From DATGIQ01 sp035295665 (lineage in GTDB: Bacteria; Planctomycetota; Planctomycetia; Gemmatales; Gemmataceae), in NCBI GenBank assembly GCA_035295665.1, contig DATGIQ010000680.1, positions 1 through 32,550 of the forward strand: a stretch of 32,550 nucleotides of DNA, written 5' to 3'. Of the stretch, positions 1 to 7,884 are shown piece by piece (the stretch's first letter is position 1; every line of letters starts with the position of its first letter). A program made the translations under genes and the position numbers. The notes under the pieces were generated by a model, which saw only the letters and a program-made list of their open reading frames with translations, was not told where the DNA came from and did not search any database.

Positions 1-576
1 CAGCGCATCCTCGCTGAACGCCGCGGGCAAATCCACAGGTTGATACTTATCGAACATGTGGTAGGCGACCGCATGCGGATAGTGTTCGAGCCAGAAGCCC
101 CAGTCGTTCACCAGCGTCGGAATCGCCTGAAGCCGGTTCCCCTTTCGCGGCCCGTCCACGGCCAAGCCAGACAAGCAAGAGTAAAGCGTCCCGTCCGCAT
201 CCTTCATCACCATGATGCCGTTGCGCCAGCCATCAAACCGAAAGTGGTACGAAGGAGCAAAGCCCCGGGCATAACCAGCCTCGCGATCGAAGACGAAAAC
301 GCCATAGCTATCGCTGATGACCCGATACTTGTTGAGAAAGAAGCGAAACGGAATCGCTCCACCATCGGAATAGCCGCGGATCCAGCAGAGCACGCGGTCC
401 TCGGGACGCAATTCCGTGGCGCGGCGCTTGGCTTCGTCACGACAATGGGAACAATTGGGGTTCACGAGTGTCGGAAAGAGTTCTGGCTTAACGATGAGCT
501 TGGGCTCATCGGCAAAGATCCCCACCGCCGCAAAACTAGCCATGATTCCAATCGTGCACGCCCCGACCGCTCTCAT
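1..576 (-). CDS. DUF3179 domain-containing secreted protein (3' end outside window)
   Basis: This is an open frame of 192 codons on the minus strand with no stop before the window edge, so only the N-terminal part is present. The ATG at 576 has a GGAGGG Shine-Dalgarno sequence about 8 nt upstream. Residues 1-22 look like a signal peptide (hydrophobic run ending FAADEP/GIFADE). A CxxC motif (NCSHC) follows near residue 41. The later part contains the segments DGTLYSCLSGLAVDG and NDWGFWLEHYPHAVAYHMF, which match the pattern I know from DUF3179 proteins, a family common in planctomycetes and without a firm biochemical role. It is divergent from the lipoprotein gene at 692, and the two may share a regulatory region of about 115 nt. 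The family call is fairly sure; the function is unknown. Confidence 0.8.
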   Translation of the reverse strand, partial: MRAVGACTIGIMASFAAVGIFADEPKLIVKPELFPTLVNPNCSHCRDEAKRRATELRPEDRVLCWIRGYSDGGAIPFRFFLNKYRVISDSYGVFVFDREAGYARGFAPSYHFRFDGWRNGIMVMKDADGTLYSCLSGLAVDGPRKGNRLQAIPTLVNDWGFWLEHYPHAVAYHMFDKYQPVDLPAAFSEDAL

Positions 577-691
577 GAGTCGCCCTCCGCAAAGACCCCG
601 CACATGGAAAACCGGCGTCTCCTTGCTTATAACCGATAATTGGGCGGCCGCCAAGGGCCGCGAACACCCCGGAAGGAGAGAAGGAACCGTG

Positions 692-1744
692 ATGATTAAG
701 AGAAACCATCTTGGATCTGGATTTGCACTGGCGGTCACCATGGGCCTGTTGATGGGAGCCATCGGATGCGGCAGTGCGAAATCCCGCGTCGTTCTCTACT
801 GCGCCCAGGACCAGGAGTTTGCAGATCAGGTGTTAGGGGAATTCACGCAGCGCACCGGACTGAGTGTCGATCCCAAATTCGATACGGAAGCCGACAAGTC
901 GGTGAGTCTCTATGTGGAGCTGGTCAACGAAAAGTCGCGACCGCGCTGCGATGTCCATTGGAACAACGAAATCCTGTCTACCATCCGGCTACAGAAGCAG
1001 GGTCTCCTGGAGCCGTACCGCAGTCCGTCGGCTGAGCCGTATCCAGCTTCCGCCAAAGCCAGCGACGGCACCTGGCATGCCTTTGCGGCCCGCGCTCGCA
1101 TCCTCATCGTGAACACCAACCTCGTGAAAGAGCCGGACCGGCCACACAGCCTCTTCGATCTCACACAGGCGAGCTGGAAAGGGCGGATCGGCATGGCCAA
1201 GCCGCAATTCGGAACCTCTGCGACTCAAGCCGCTTGTCTCTTCGAAGTCCTCGGAAGCGAGCAGGCCAAGAAGTTTTATCGCGATCTGCGCGAAAACGGC
1301 GTGATCATCGTTCCCGGGAACAAGCAGGTTGCCGAAGGAGTTGGCCAGGGTCAGTTTGCAGCCGGCATCACGGACACCGATGATGCCATCGCCGAGGTGG
1401 AAGCGGGCCGGCCAGTCACGATCATCTTCCCCGACGGCGGCCGAGCTGCCGGCGACCGCATGGGCACGCTGTTCATCCCGAACACGTTGGCTATTATCCG
1501 CGGCTGTCCCAATCCCGACGGGGCCCGCAAACTCATCGATTATTTGCTCCGACCCGAGGTGGAAGTGAAGCTGGCGGAGACGGCGAGCCACCAGATTCCA
1601 CTCAATCCGCAAGCGCACGCGCATCTGCCCAAGGACATCAAGACACCGCAGATGGTCAAGAGCATGGACGTGGACTTCGAGAAGGCGGCGGGACTTTGGG
1701 ATGAGGTGCAGGATTTTCTTCGGAACGAGTTTGCACGGCCGTAG
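692..1744 (+). CDS. Iron(III)-type ABC transporter substrate-binding lipoprotein
   Basis: The protein has 350 residues with an N-terminal lipoprotein signal: basic start, hydrophobic stretch, then MGAIGC with the lipid-attached Cys at about residue 26. The mature part begins VVLYCAQDQEFADQVLGEF and continues through WKGRIGMAKPQFGTS and QVAEGVGQGQFAAGITDTDDA. This is the typical layout of family 1/FutA-AfuA-like binding proteins that capture ferric iron or small anions for ABC import. ATG 692 is preferred because AGAAGGAA lies about 6 nt upstream; the frame is open much further upstream, but that part has no signal sequence. No permease or ATPase gene adjoins it, so it either works with a remote transporter or is a stand-alone binding protein. 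Iron as ligand is inferred from family resemblance; the Tyr ligands were not verified. Confidence 0.82.
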   Translation: MIKRNHLGSGFALAVTMGLLMGAIGCGSAKSRVVLYCAQDQEFADQVLGEFTQRTGLSVDPKFDTEADKSVSLYVELVNEKSRPRCDVHWNNEILSTIRLQKQGLLEPYRSPSAEPYPASAKASDGTWHAFAARARILIVNTNLVKEPDRPHSLFDLTQASWKGRIGMAKPQFGTSATQAACLFEVLGSEQAKKFYRDLRENGVIIVPGNKQVAEGVGQGQFAAGITDTDDAIAEVEAGRPVTIIFPDGGRAAGDRMGTLFIPNTLAIIRGCPNPDGARKLIDYLLRPEVEVKLAETASHQIPLNPQAHAHLPKDIKTPQMVKSMDVDFEKAAGLWDEVQDFLRNEFARP

Positions 1745-1788
1745 CAGCAGACAAGGAAAGCGGGCGACCACCAGAGGTCCGGTGAATT

Positions 1789-2202
1789 TCATTGCTTCGG
1801 GTTCTCCCCCTCTCCGGCTCTCCTTGTCTCCTTGTCCGAGTTTGGCAGTGGATTCTCGACAAAGATCCACTCACGGATCGGTTGGCCAGCAATCAGGTGT
1901 TGCTGGACAAACTGGGGCATCCGCTCCGCGGTCATGCCATGGTACCAGGTGCCCTCCGGATACACGACCAGAGTCGGGCCGTAGCAACAAATGCGCAGAC
2001 AGCCGACCTTGGTCCGGTAACAGGCATTCGGCCCGGAGCCGAGGCCGTGGGCTTTGTGGAGTGTCTTGAGAGCTTCCCAAGCTGCTAGCCCGGTTTCCGG
2101 CGTACAGCAACTGGGCCCCGTACACATGAAAACATGGCGATGATAGCTCCCGATCCCTTGTGTCAGGGCGGCGGCTCGTAGCTGTTCGTTGGCTTCGGTC
2201 AT
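1789..2202 (-). CDS. (2Fe-2S) thioredoxin-like ferredoxin
   Basis: This small protein of 137 residues carries a 2Fe-2S thioredoxin-fold signature. A first pair of cysteines sits in MCTGPSCC, followed by GPNACYRTKVGCLRICCYGPTLVVYPEGTWY with the second ligand pair in GCLRIC. This matches the stand-alone thioredoxin-like ferredoxins related to the NuoE fold, which act as electron carriers. ATG 2202 overlaps the terC stop by 4 nt (ATGA), so the two are probably translationally coupled. That overlap decides the start, although the frame is open further upstream. The C-terminus is charged and probably unstructured. It is the last gene of a pyrH-frr-terC-ferredoxin cluster. Its partner enzyme cannot be told from context. 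Confidence 0.85.
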   Translation of the reverse strand: MTEANEQLRAAALTQGIGSYHRHVFMCTGPSCCTPETGLAAWEALKTLHKAHGLGSGPNACYRTKVGCLRICCYGPTLVVYPEGTWYHGMTAERMPQFVQQHLIAGQPIREWIFVENPLPNSDKETRRAGEGENPKQ

Positions 2203-3236
2203 GGTAGCCTCGGGGGTAGCTCGGGGACCGCTGGCTCTTCGGCAACGCCTTCCGGGGTATGATCCAAGGGTTCCTTGGGGCCAGCCAGGACGGAGAGCAC
2301 GGCGGAGACAGTCAAGATCACGGCAATCACGACAAGCGACAGAAACGTAAGCTGCATTTTGCCCAGGCCGATCGCCTTCAAAGGAGCGTGCAGCGGCTCT
2401 TCCAGCAGCATTTTCAGTCCCACGAACCCGAGCACCAACGCCAACCCAATGTGCAGGTACCGAAACTTCTCCAGGAGGTTGGCGAGGAGGAAGTACAGGG
2501 CCCGTAAGCCCAAGATCGCAAACACATTCGAGGTGTAGACAATGAAGGCGTCCCTCGTAACGCCAAAAATCGCGGGAATCGAATCGATGGCAAAGACGAT
2601 GTCCATGCTTTCGACGACCAAAAGGACCAAGGGGAGGGGCGTGGCATGCCAGCGTCCTTCGCGGCGGACCCAAAAGCGGGGGGACTCATACGTATCCACA
2701 ACCGGAAAAAAGCGCCGCGCCAACCGCAGCAGCGGGTTTCGGCCGGGGTCGATTTCTTCTTCGACTGACCGCGCGAGCTTGTATGCCGTGTACAACAGGA
2801 AGCCGCCGAAAACATAGACCATCCAGTGAAACGTGGCCAACAAGGCTGCCCCCAGAAGGATCAGCGACGCACGCAAAATAAGGGCTCCGAGAATCCCCCA
2901 GTACAGGACGCGGTGCTGGAGGTGCGGCGGCACGGCAAAGTAACGGAAGATCACGGCAAACACGAAGAGATTGTCAACCGAGAGGGCCTTCTCGATCACG
3001 TAGCCGGTCAGGAATTCCATTGCTTTTTCCGGTCCTTGGTCAGCGTGGTCCGCGTGCCAAAGGTACCAATACTTCCCGATGCCCAGCGCAAACAGCAGGG
3101 CCAAGACAATCCACACCCCGCTCCAGATCGCCGCCTCGGTCATGCGGACGGTATGGGCGTGGCGTTGGAAAATGCCCAGATCCAGGGCGAGCATGGCAAG
3201 GATAAAGACGTGAAAGCCAACGAGAAACCAGAGCAT
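2199..3236 (-). CDS. TerC/Alx family integral membrane protein
   Basis: The protein has 345 residues with about seven to nine hydrophobic helices. Family hallmarks are visible: MLALDLGIFQR near the start, VIEKALSVDNLFVFAVIFRYF around residues 81-100, and SMDIVFAIDSIPAIFGVTRD followed by YTSNVFAILGLRALYFLLA. The acidic residues in these motifs (D of LALDLG, D of SVDN, D of FAIDS) are the conserved membrane carboxylates of TerC/Alx proteins. The family is linked to tellurite resistance and, for Alx/YoaE-type members, manganese export. The C-terminal tail is Pro/Glu-rich and not part of the core. The gene starts 35 nt after frr on the minus strand and its stop overlaps the ferredoxin start. The SD ahead of ATG 3236 is weak (AGGA). 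Substrate unknown; metal homeostasis is the best guess. Confidence 0.9.
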   Translation of the reverse strand: MLWFLVGFHVFILAMLALDLGIFQRHAHTVRMTEAAIWSGVWIVLALLFALGIGKYWYLWHADHADQGPEKAMEFLTGYVIEKALSVDNLFVFAVIFRYFAVPPHLQHRVLYWGILGALILRASLILLGAALLATFHWMVYVFGGFLLYTAYKLARSVEEEIDPGRNPLLRLARRFFPVVDTYESPRFWVRREGRWHATPLPLVLLVVESMDIVFAIDSIPAIFGVTRDAFIVYTSNVFAILGLRALYFLLANLLEKFRYLHIGLALVLGFVGLKMLLEEPLHAPLKAIGLGKMQLTFLSLVVIAVILTVSAVLSVLAGPKEPLDHTPEGVAEEPAVPELPPRLP

Positions 3237-3271
3237 GGCGCATCCTGTGATTGGGGGCTTCGCCGGCTCCG

Positions 3272-3832
3272 CTACTGCTCCATGACCTCTTTGGCTTTCT
3301 TCTCCGCCAGCTCCGCGACGCGGTCTTCGAATTTCTTCGTGAGGTTTTGAACCTCTTCCTTGCCCCGATCGCGCTCGTCTTCGGTCATTTCCTTGGCCTT
3401 CTCGGCCTGATCGAAGTGTTTGTTGGAATCACGGCGGATATTGCGAATGGCTACCTTCGCATCTTCGGCAGATTTTTTGATGCGCGTCACCATCTTTTGC
3501 CGCTGCTCACCGCTCATCGGCGGCACGATCAAGCGGATCATCTTGCCATCGTTATTCGGAGCCATTCCCAGATCGCTGGAGCGAATGGTTTTCTCAATCT
3601 CCTTGAGGATGCTCTGATCGAAGGGTCGGATCAAAATCTGCTGGGGGTCCGGAGTACTGATCTGAGCCAGCTGTTTGAGCGGCGTCGGCGAGCCATAATA
3701 TTCGACGCGGATGCTGTCCACCAAGGCCGGCGTAGCTCGGCCGGTGCGAAGCCCGCGCAGCTCGTCCCGGAAGACGCTCACCGCTTTTTCCATCCGCTCT
3801 TCGCTGTCGAACAGGATTTCGTCGCTCGTCAT
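3272..3832 (-). CDS. frr: Ribosome recycling factor
   Basis: The protein is 186 residues long, the usual length for RRF (about 185). It splits post-termination 70S complexes together with EF-G in the cytoplasm. Clear family segments are ELRGLRTGRATPALVDSIRV, YYGSPTPLKQLAQISTPDP, LGMAPNNDGKMIRLIVPPMS and the long C-terminal helix of domain I (VAIRNIRRDSNKHFDQ and onward). ATG 3832 overlaps the pyrH stop by 4 nt (ATGA), which supports this start over upstream in-frame codons that only extend into pyrH. The order pyrH then frr is the classic bacterial arrangement. The rpsB-tsf genes that often precede it are not next door here. Confidence 0.97.
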   Translation of the reverse strand: MTSDEILFDSEERMEKAVSVFRDELRGLRTGRATPALVDSIRVEYYGSPTPLKQLAQISTPDPQQILIRPFDQSILKEIEKTIRSSDLGMAPNNDGKMIRLIVPPMSGEQRQKMVTRIKKSAEDAKVAIRNIRRDSNKHFDQAEKAKEMTEDERDRGKEEVQNLTKKFEDRVAELAEKKAKEVMEQ

Positions 3833-4581
3833 GATAACTCCCCGACGACCGTGCCGAGCGGGTGTCCAGCGATGGCGCGTTCGATGTTTCCCTCGCGCTT
3901 GAAATTGAACACGAGGATGGGCAACTTGGCTTCCCGACACAGGCTAATGGCCGCCATGTCCATCACCCGTAAATTATCCCGCAGCACCTGGGCGTAAGTC
4001 AACTTCTCGTACCGCACCGCATGCGGGTTCTGCTCCGGGTCTTCGCTGTACACGCCGTCCACGCGCGTCGCCTTGAGCAGCACCTCGGCCTCCAGCTCAC
4101 GGGCACGGAGCGCCGCTGCCGTATCGGTGGTTACGAACGGATTCCCCGTACCTCCCGCAAGGATCACGACGCGTCCCTTTTCGAGGTGGCGGATGGCACG
4201 GCGGCGGATATATGGCTCAGCAACGTTTTCCATCCGAATGGCCGTCAGCAAGCGGGTTTCGCAGCGAAGGCTTTCGAGGGCATCCTGGAGCGCCAGCCCG
4301 TTGAGGACAGTCGCCAGCATTCCCATGTAGTGAGCCGTGGCCTCACGGATGACCTCGCCGCCGGCACTGAACTGGGCGCCACGCAGGATATTTCCGCCGC
4401 CCACGACGATGGCGAGCTGAACTCCCCGCAGGACAATGCGCTGGGCCTGGCGGGCGATGCTCAAGGTTTCGTCAATGCTGATGCCGCTCTTGCCGCTGTG
4501 CCCGAACCCTTCCCCGCTCAATTTCAGGATCACACGCTTGTAGCGCGGTTTGAGGGCCTCGGCAGAATGGTATTCGTTCAT
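3829..4581 (-). CDS. pyrH: UMP kinase
   Basis: The protein has 250 residues of the amino-acid kinase fold and phosphorylates UMP to UDP with ATP in pyrimidine nucleotide synthesis. Motifs seen are YKRVILKLSGEGFG, AIVVGGGNILRG, MENVAEPYIRRRAIRHLEKG, VILAGGTGNPFVTTDTAAALRA and VLLKATRVDGVYSEDP, which together are diagnostic for bacterial PyrH. The ATG at 4581 is chosen because GGAA lies about 6 nt upstream; a TTG four codons earlier is possible but lacks a good SD. It is the first gene of the pyrH-frr-terC-ferredoxin cluster. A perfect TATAAT lies 38 nt upstream on the same strand. Confidence 0.97.
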   Translation of the reverse strand: MNEYHSAEALKPRYKRVILKLSGEGFGHSGKSGISIDETLSIARQAQRIVLRGVQLAIVVGGGNILRGAQFSAGGEVIREATAHYMGMLATVLNGLALQDALESLRCETRLLTAIRMENVAEPYIRRRAIRHLEKGRVVILAGGTGNPFVTTDTAAALRARELEAEVLLKATRVDGVYSEDPEQNPHAVRYEKLTYAQVLRDNLRVMDMAAISLCREAKLPILVFNFKREGNIERAIAGHPLGTVVGELS

Positions 4582-4619
4582 GGCGTGTTCCAAAGGGAGT
4601 GGGACGGCTACGCTTTGGA

Positions 4620-4625
4620 ATTATA
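4620..4625 (-). promoter_or_regulatory. Candidate -10 box for the pyrH operon
   Basis: Read on the minus strand this is a perfect TATAAT, 38 nt before the pyrH ATG. No good -35 hexamer sits at 16-18 nt spacing, so the element is suggestive only. Confidence 0.4.
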
Positions 4626-4706
4626 GGGCTCGTGAATCGGGACTGGTAGAGTGGGGGAGAGGCGGGCTTCGTGTTTCTTCGGTTCTCCTTCCAGGCAAAC
4701 GATCTT

Positions 4707-4722
4707 GTGTGAATGTTCACAC
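4707..4722. promoter_or_regulatory. Perfect operator-like palindrome
   Basis: The sequence is two perfect 7-nt inverted arms, GTGTGAA and TTCACAC, around a 2-nt centre. It lies in the divergent region between pyrH and the membrane protein gene and covers the most upstream ATG (4713) of the latter. The form is typical of a dimeric regulator site. It resembles a CRP half-site pair but with a 4-nt rather than 6-nt core, so the binder is unknown. Confidence 0.5.
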
Positions 4723-6665
4723 CTCGTTACTATCGGCTCGCGATGGACCGTGCACCCGACCTGCGCACCGAAGGATCGGTCGCGATCCGATCCGGTCTCC
4801 ATTCCCTTTGGACCCTCGTGCTGCTCGGCTTGTGCGTCTGGCAGGGATGGATGACTCTCACCCTCTTTGGCTCGGACAATCCCTGGCAGCACCTGCTGGA
4901 TGACCAGCCGATTCTCTCCGGCCGGCATCCACTCCACCTTTACCACGGGACGCTCGGTTCGCAATCACTCTGGGAGAACGGCACGCTCTGCTGCTATGAT
5001 CCAGCTTTTTACGCCGGCTATCCCAAAACCCCAGTCTTCGACGGCGGTAGTCGGCCGGCTGAGCTGTTCCTGTCTCTCGCAGGCGGGGGATACCATCCAG
5101 AAGCCTACAAGATCGGTCTGGCAGTCTGTTGGCTTGCAGTGCCGTGGCTCCTCTTCGTCGCAGCGCGCGGCGTCGGTCTGCGGGGTGGAGCGAGTTGCCT
5201 AGCCGTTAGCCTTGGCTTGCTGATTGCGTGGGCGGGTCCGTGCCGGGACTTGCTGGAAGCGGGAGACCTTGACTTCCTCCTCGCCAGTTTGGCTGCGCTC
5301 GCCCAGGTCGGGCTCCTGGTTCGCTTCGACCGCAAACCGGGGCCAGGCTCGTGGATTGCGGTGCTGGTATGCGGTGGCGTGGGCTGCTTTGCCCAGCCCG
5401 CTTTCCTGACCGTCCTTCTGCCACTGTTCTTGATCTACTATTTCGCCGTCGGGGCACGGCATGGACTGGTCTGGCATATGGCTTTCCTCACGACGTTGGC
5501 CGGCGGCATCGCCGTCAATTCGTTCTGGCTGTTCGATTGGTTCGCCTATTGGTGGATCCGGGCGCCTCTACAAGCGGAATTGCCACTGGTCCCGCACCGC
5601 ACGATTCATATGCTCTGGGCCGCACCGGTCTGGGGCGGGCCTGCCGACCGCCTCCTGGCTGGCCTGATCCTTGCCGCGGCTCTTCCGGGCGTTTGGCTCT
5701 TCAACGTCACACGACGGCGGCCCGCAGCCCAAATGTTGGGGCTCGGGGCGGCAGGCTTCCTGAGCTTGGCCGTGGCCGGCATCGCCTGGGAACCGCTCGA
5801 CCGGCTGGGCACTGTTCGGCTATTTGTACCCGCTCTTTGGTTTGCCAGCCTGCCCGCGGCCCACGGCCTGGCGCAGCTTGCCGTGCTTGCTGGCCGTTTG
5901 ACTGGCAGCGATTGGCGGGGAACTGCGTTGGTGGCCGGATTGCTGGCCGCGGCGGGCTTGGGGGCCCGGGAGTCCGTTCAGGCTCTCGCGGTTCGTTGCT
6001 CGGGCACGACACCATTGGCCATCGGCTTGACCGACAGCGAGCAGGCCTTGATCGATGCGATTCGGCTGCATACGACTCCCGCGGCGCGAATCCTTTGGGA
6101 GGATTCCTCCGTGTCGCCCAGCGGTTCGCACTGGAGTGCCCTATTACCCATCTGGACCAGTCGTGCCTACCTGTCTGGCCTGGACGCCAATGCCTGCATC
6201 GAGCATGCTTACCCGGCATTCGTCGAGCAAAACCTGGCCGGTCGGCCGATTTGCAGTTGGCGCGATGATGAACTGGCAGAGTTTTGTCGCCACTACAACG
6301 CCGGTTGGGCGGTCTGTTGCTCACCGGCAGCGATCGCGCGTTTCCAGTCCTGGCTCGGCAAAGGCCCCGTTGCCACCATTTCCGGCGCGCCGCCCGTCTG
6401 TCTGTATCAACTCCCACCCTGCTCCTTCATTTTGAAAGGCCAAGCCCGACTGCTTCATGTCGACGCCGGGCACATCGCCTTGGCAGATCTGACTCCGGAA
6501 GACGGCCAAGTGGTGCTCAGCATGCACTTTCAATCCGGGTTGCGTGCATCCCCCAGCCGCGTGCAGTTGGAGCGAGAACCGGACCCGTGCGATCCCATTC
6601 CCTTCATCCGGCTCCGCATGTCTGGGCCGGTTGCGCGTCTCACGTTGACTTGGCGGGAACCGTGA
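4713..6665 (+). CDS. Large polytopic membrane protein, unknown function
   Basis: The protein has 650 residues. Hydrophobic helices occupy about residues 29-50 and then most of 125-450, followed by a mainly soluble C-terminal domain of about 200 residues (from roughly SEQALIDAIRLHTTPAARILWE). A large first loop (GSDNPWQHLLDDQPILSG, CCYDPAFYAGYPKTP) is followed by many helices and then a C-terminal globular part. This layout resembles GT-C type glycosyltransferases and YfhO-like proteins, but I recognise no decisive catalytic motif. Start is uncertain: neither ATG 4713 nor ATG 4743 has a clear SD, and ATG 4713 lies inside a palindrome, which favours 4743 if that site is an operator. The gene stands alone, divergent from pyrH and convergent with the GNAT gene. 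Confidence 0.75.
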   Translation: MFTPRYYRLAMDRAPDLRTEGSVAIRSGLHSLWTLVLLGLCVWQGWMTLTLFGSDNPWQHLLDDQPILSGRHPLHLYHGTLGSQSLWENGTLCCYDPAFYAGYPKTPVFDGGSRPAELFLSLAGGGYHPEAYKIGLAVCWLAVPWLLFVAARGVGLRGGASCLAVSLGLLIAWAGPCRDLLEAGDLDFLLASLAALAQVGLLVRFDRKPGPGSWIAVLVCGGVGCFAQPAFLTVLLPLFLIYYFAVGARHGLVWHMAFLTTLAGGIAVNSFWLFDWFAYWWIRAPLQAELPLVPHRTIHMLWAAPVWGGPADRLLAGLILAAALPGVWLFNVTRRRPAAQMLGLGAAGFLSLAVAGIAWEPLDRLGTVRLFVPALWFASLPAAHGLAQLAVLAGRLTGSDWRGTALVAGLLAAAGLGARESVQALAVRCSGTTPLAIGLTDSEQALIDAIRLHTTPAARILWEDSSVSPSGSHWSALLPIWTSRAYLSGLDANACIEHAYPAFVEQNLAGRPICSWRDDELAEFCRHYNAGWAVCCSPAAIARFQSWLGKGPVATISGAPPVCLYQLPPCSFILKGQARLLHVDAGHIALADLTPEDGQVVLSMHFQSGLRASPSRVQLEREPDPCDPIPFIRLRMSGPVARLTLTWREP

Positions 6666-6668
6666 GGG

Positions 6669-6688
6669 AGGCCGGAGCTGCGCGGCCT
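6669..6688. terminator. Hairpin between convergent genes
   Basis: The arms AGGCCG and CGGCCT are perfectly complementary with an 8-nt loop, in the 46-nt gap between the convergent membrane protein and GNAT genes. There is no T-tract, so intrinsic termination is plausible but not shown. Confidence 0.35.
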
Positions 6689-6711
6689 GTATCGAGTGCC
6701 TGGTTGTCCAG

Positions 6712-7662
6712 TCATGTTTTCTTGAACAGCCGCCCGGAATCGACTTTCTGGAAGCCGAGCCCTTGGCAAAATGAGAGGGCCACCGAATTCGCCTCGTTGA
6801 CTTGGATTTCCACGAGGGCGAAGAACTGCTCTTGCAGGTATCGGAGCAATTGGGCAATGAGGAACTTCGCCAGGCCCTGACGGCGGAGATCCTCGCGCAC
6901 CACGAGGGAAACGATGCCGACGGTCGGCTGGTTCCACCGCCAGCTGAAGCCATCCATCTCCCATACCGAGGTCCGGGCCACGATGTCGCCTGTGGTCTTG
7001 TCCGCCAGGAGAAATTCCACCATTTCCACCGGCCCCTGGACGCATTCCTGCCACCAGCTGGCGGCCCCGCTCTTGGGGGCCATGCGGAGCTCGAATCGCC
7101 GCCGCAACGCCGCAAATCTCCCATCGGCTACATTCACTGCCTCGCCAAGGGAGCGGTGCAAGACCAGGGTGGTACCGTGAATCTCGTATCCGTGATGGCG
7201 CAAGAACGGCTCGGCTGCCTGATCGCTCACCAAGAATCCTGGCAAATCGCTCCCCCCATAGAGGCCGAAATAGAACGGGTGGAAGGGCGGCATCGGCCCC
7301 GCAAGAACGGCCTGGGATCCCTGCGCTCTCAGATAATTTTCACAGCGCTGCAACAGCTCCGAGCCGACGCCCCGGCGGCGGTACGAGGGTCGGACGGCGA
7401 TCGCACAGGTAACTCCATTGCTCTTGTCCAGTGCTGTCTGGGCTTCGTTCGGGCCAAATCCAGCGTGGGCAAAGCCAACATAGACCTTGTCCTCGACCGC
7501 AACGATCAGCCCGGCTGGATCGAAGTAAGGCTTGGAGAAAACGTAATTCTCCAAGGGAGAGCTGTGCCGCAACCGCACCTCGCCGCGCTCGCTGAGGGCC
7601 TCGTTCCAGACGACGGCCAGGCCTGGCGGATCGTCGTTGCGGAAGTGACGGTACTCGATCAC
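6712..7662 (-). CDS. Tandem GNAT N-acetyltransferase
   Basis: The protein has 316 residues made of two GNAT domains. The N-terminal one (about 1-150) has the acetyl-CoA motif A as AIAVRPSYRRRGVGSELLQR, and the C-terminal one (about 165-316) has SLVVREDLRRQGLAKFLIAQ followed by a motif B-like stretch, NEANSVALSFCQGLGFQKVD. Both loops keep the R/Q-x-x-G-x-G/A pattern that binds the pyrophosphate of acetyl-CoA, so both halves may bind cofactor. Tandem GNATs include mycothiol synthase and various protein or small-molecule acetyltransferases; I cannot assign the substrate. ATG 7662 begins MIEYRHFRNDD, a normal GNAT start. A perfect TATAAT lies about 82 nt upstream. Confidence 0.85.
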   Translation of the reverse strand: MIEYRHFRNDDPPGLAVVWNEALSERGEVRLRHSSPLENYVFSKPYFDPAGLIVAVEDKVYVGFAHAGFGPNEAQTALDKSNGVTCAIAVRPSYRRRGVGSELLQRCENYLRAQGSQAVLAGPMPPFHPFYFGLYGGSDLPGFLVSDQAAEPFLRHHGYEIHGTTLVLHRSLGEAVNVADGRFAALRRRFELRMAPKSGAASWWQECVQGPVEMVEFLLADKTTGDIVARTSVWEMDGFSWRWNQPTVGIVSLVVREDLRRQGLAKFLIAQLLRYLQEQFFALVEIQVNEANSVALSFCQGLGFQKVDSGRLFKKT

Positions 7663-7743
7663 GAGGAAACCTTTCCACGAACTGAGATTGGAAGGGAGAA
7701 GGGGATCCGCGGCACGCCGGCAGGATCCACCTCAGCCTGAGCC

Positions 7744-7749
7744 ATTATA
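7744..7749 (-). promoter_or_regulatory. Candidate -10 box for the GNAT gene
   Basis: On the minus strand this reads TATAAT, 82 nt before the GNAT ATG. No convincing -35 box was found at standard spacing. Confidence 0.35.
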
Positions 7750-7785
7750 CATCGGGACCCGGCAGCCGGCTTGTGCGATCCCGCG

Positions 7786-7814
7786 TTGGTGCGCAGCCGG
7801 CCGGCGCCTAAACT
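7786..7814 (+). promoter_or_regulatory. Candidate sigma-70-like promoter for the propeller gene
   Basis: TTGGTG (7786-7791) and TAAACT (7809-7814) are separated by 17 nt, about 70 nt upstream of ATG 7885. The fit to consensus is moderate. Confidence 0.4.
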
Positions 7815-7884
7815 CCCATAATCATAGATGTTGGCCGCCGAATCAAGCGAGGCTACAGATTTCCGTTGCCGTGGGAGACCGCCG

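Noticed and set aside
416..691. Upstream in-frame extension of the binding-protein gene
   Set aside because: It overlaps the divergent DUF3179 gene, has no signal sequence, and ATG 692 has a better SD and a lipoprotein signal.
989..1870. 293-codon minus-strand frame over the binding-protein gene
   Set aside because: It is antisense to a well-supported lipoprotein gene, and its translation matches no family.
5351..6268. 305-codon frame inside the membrane protein gene
   Set aside because: It is an out-of-frame shadow rich in Arg/Gly/Pro, with no family features.
6802..7740. 312-codon plus-strand frame over the GNAT gene
   Set aside because: It is antisense to a clear tandem GNAT gene; long shadow frames are expected in GC-rich DNA.
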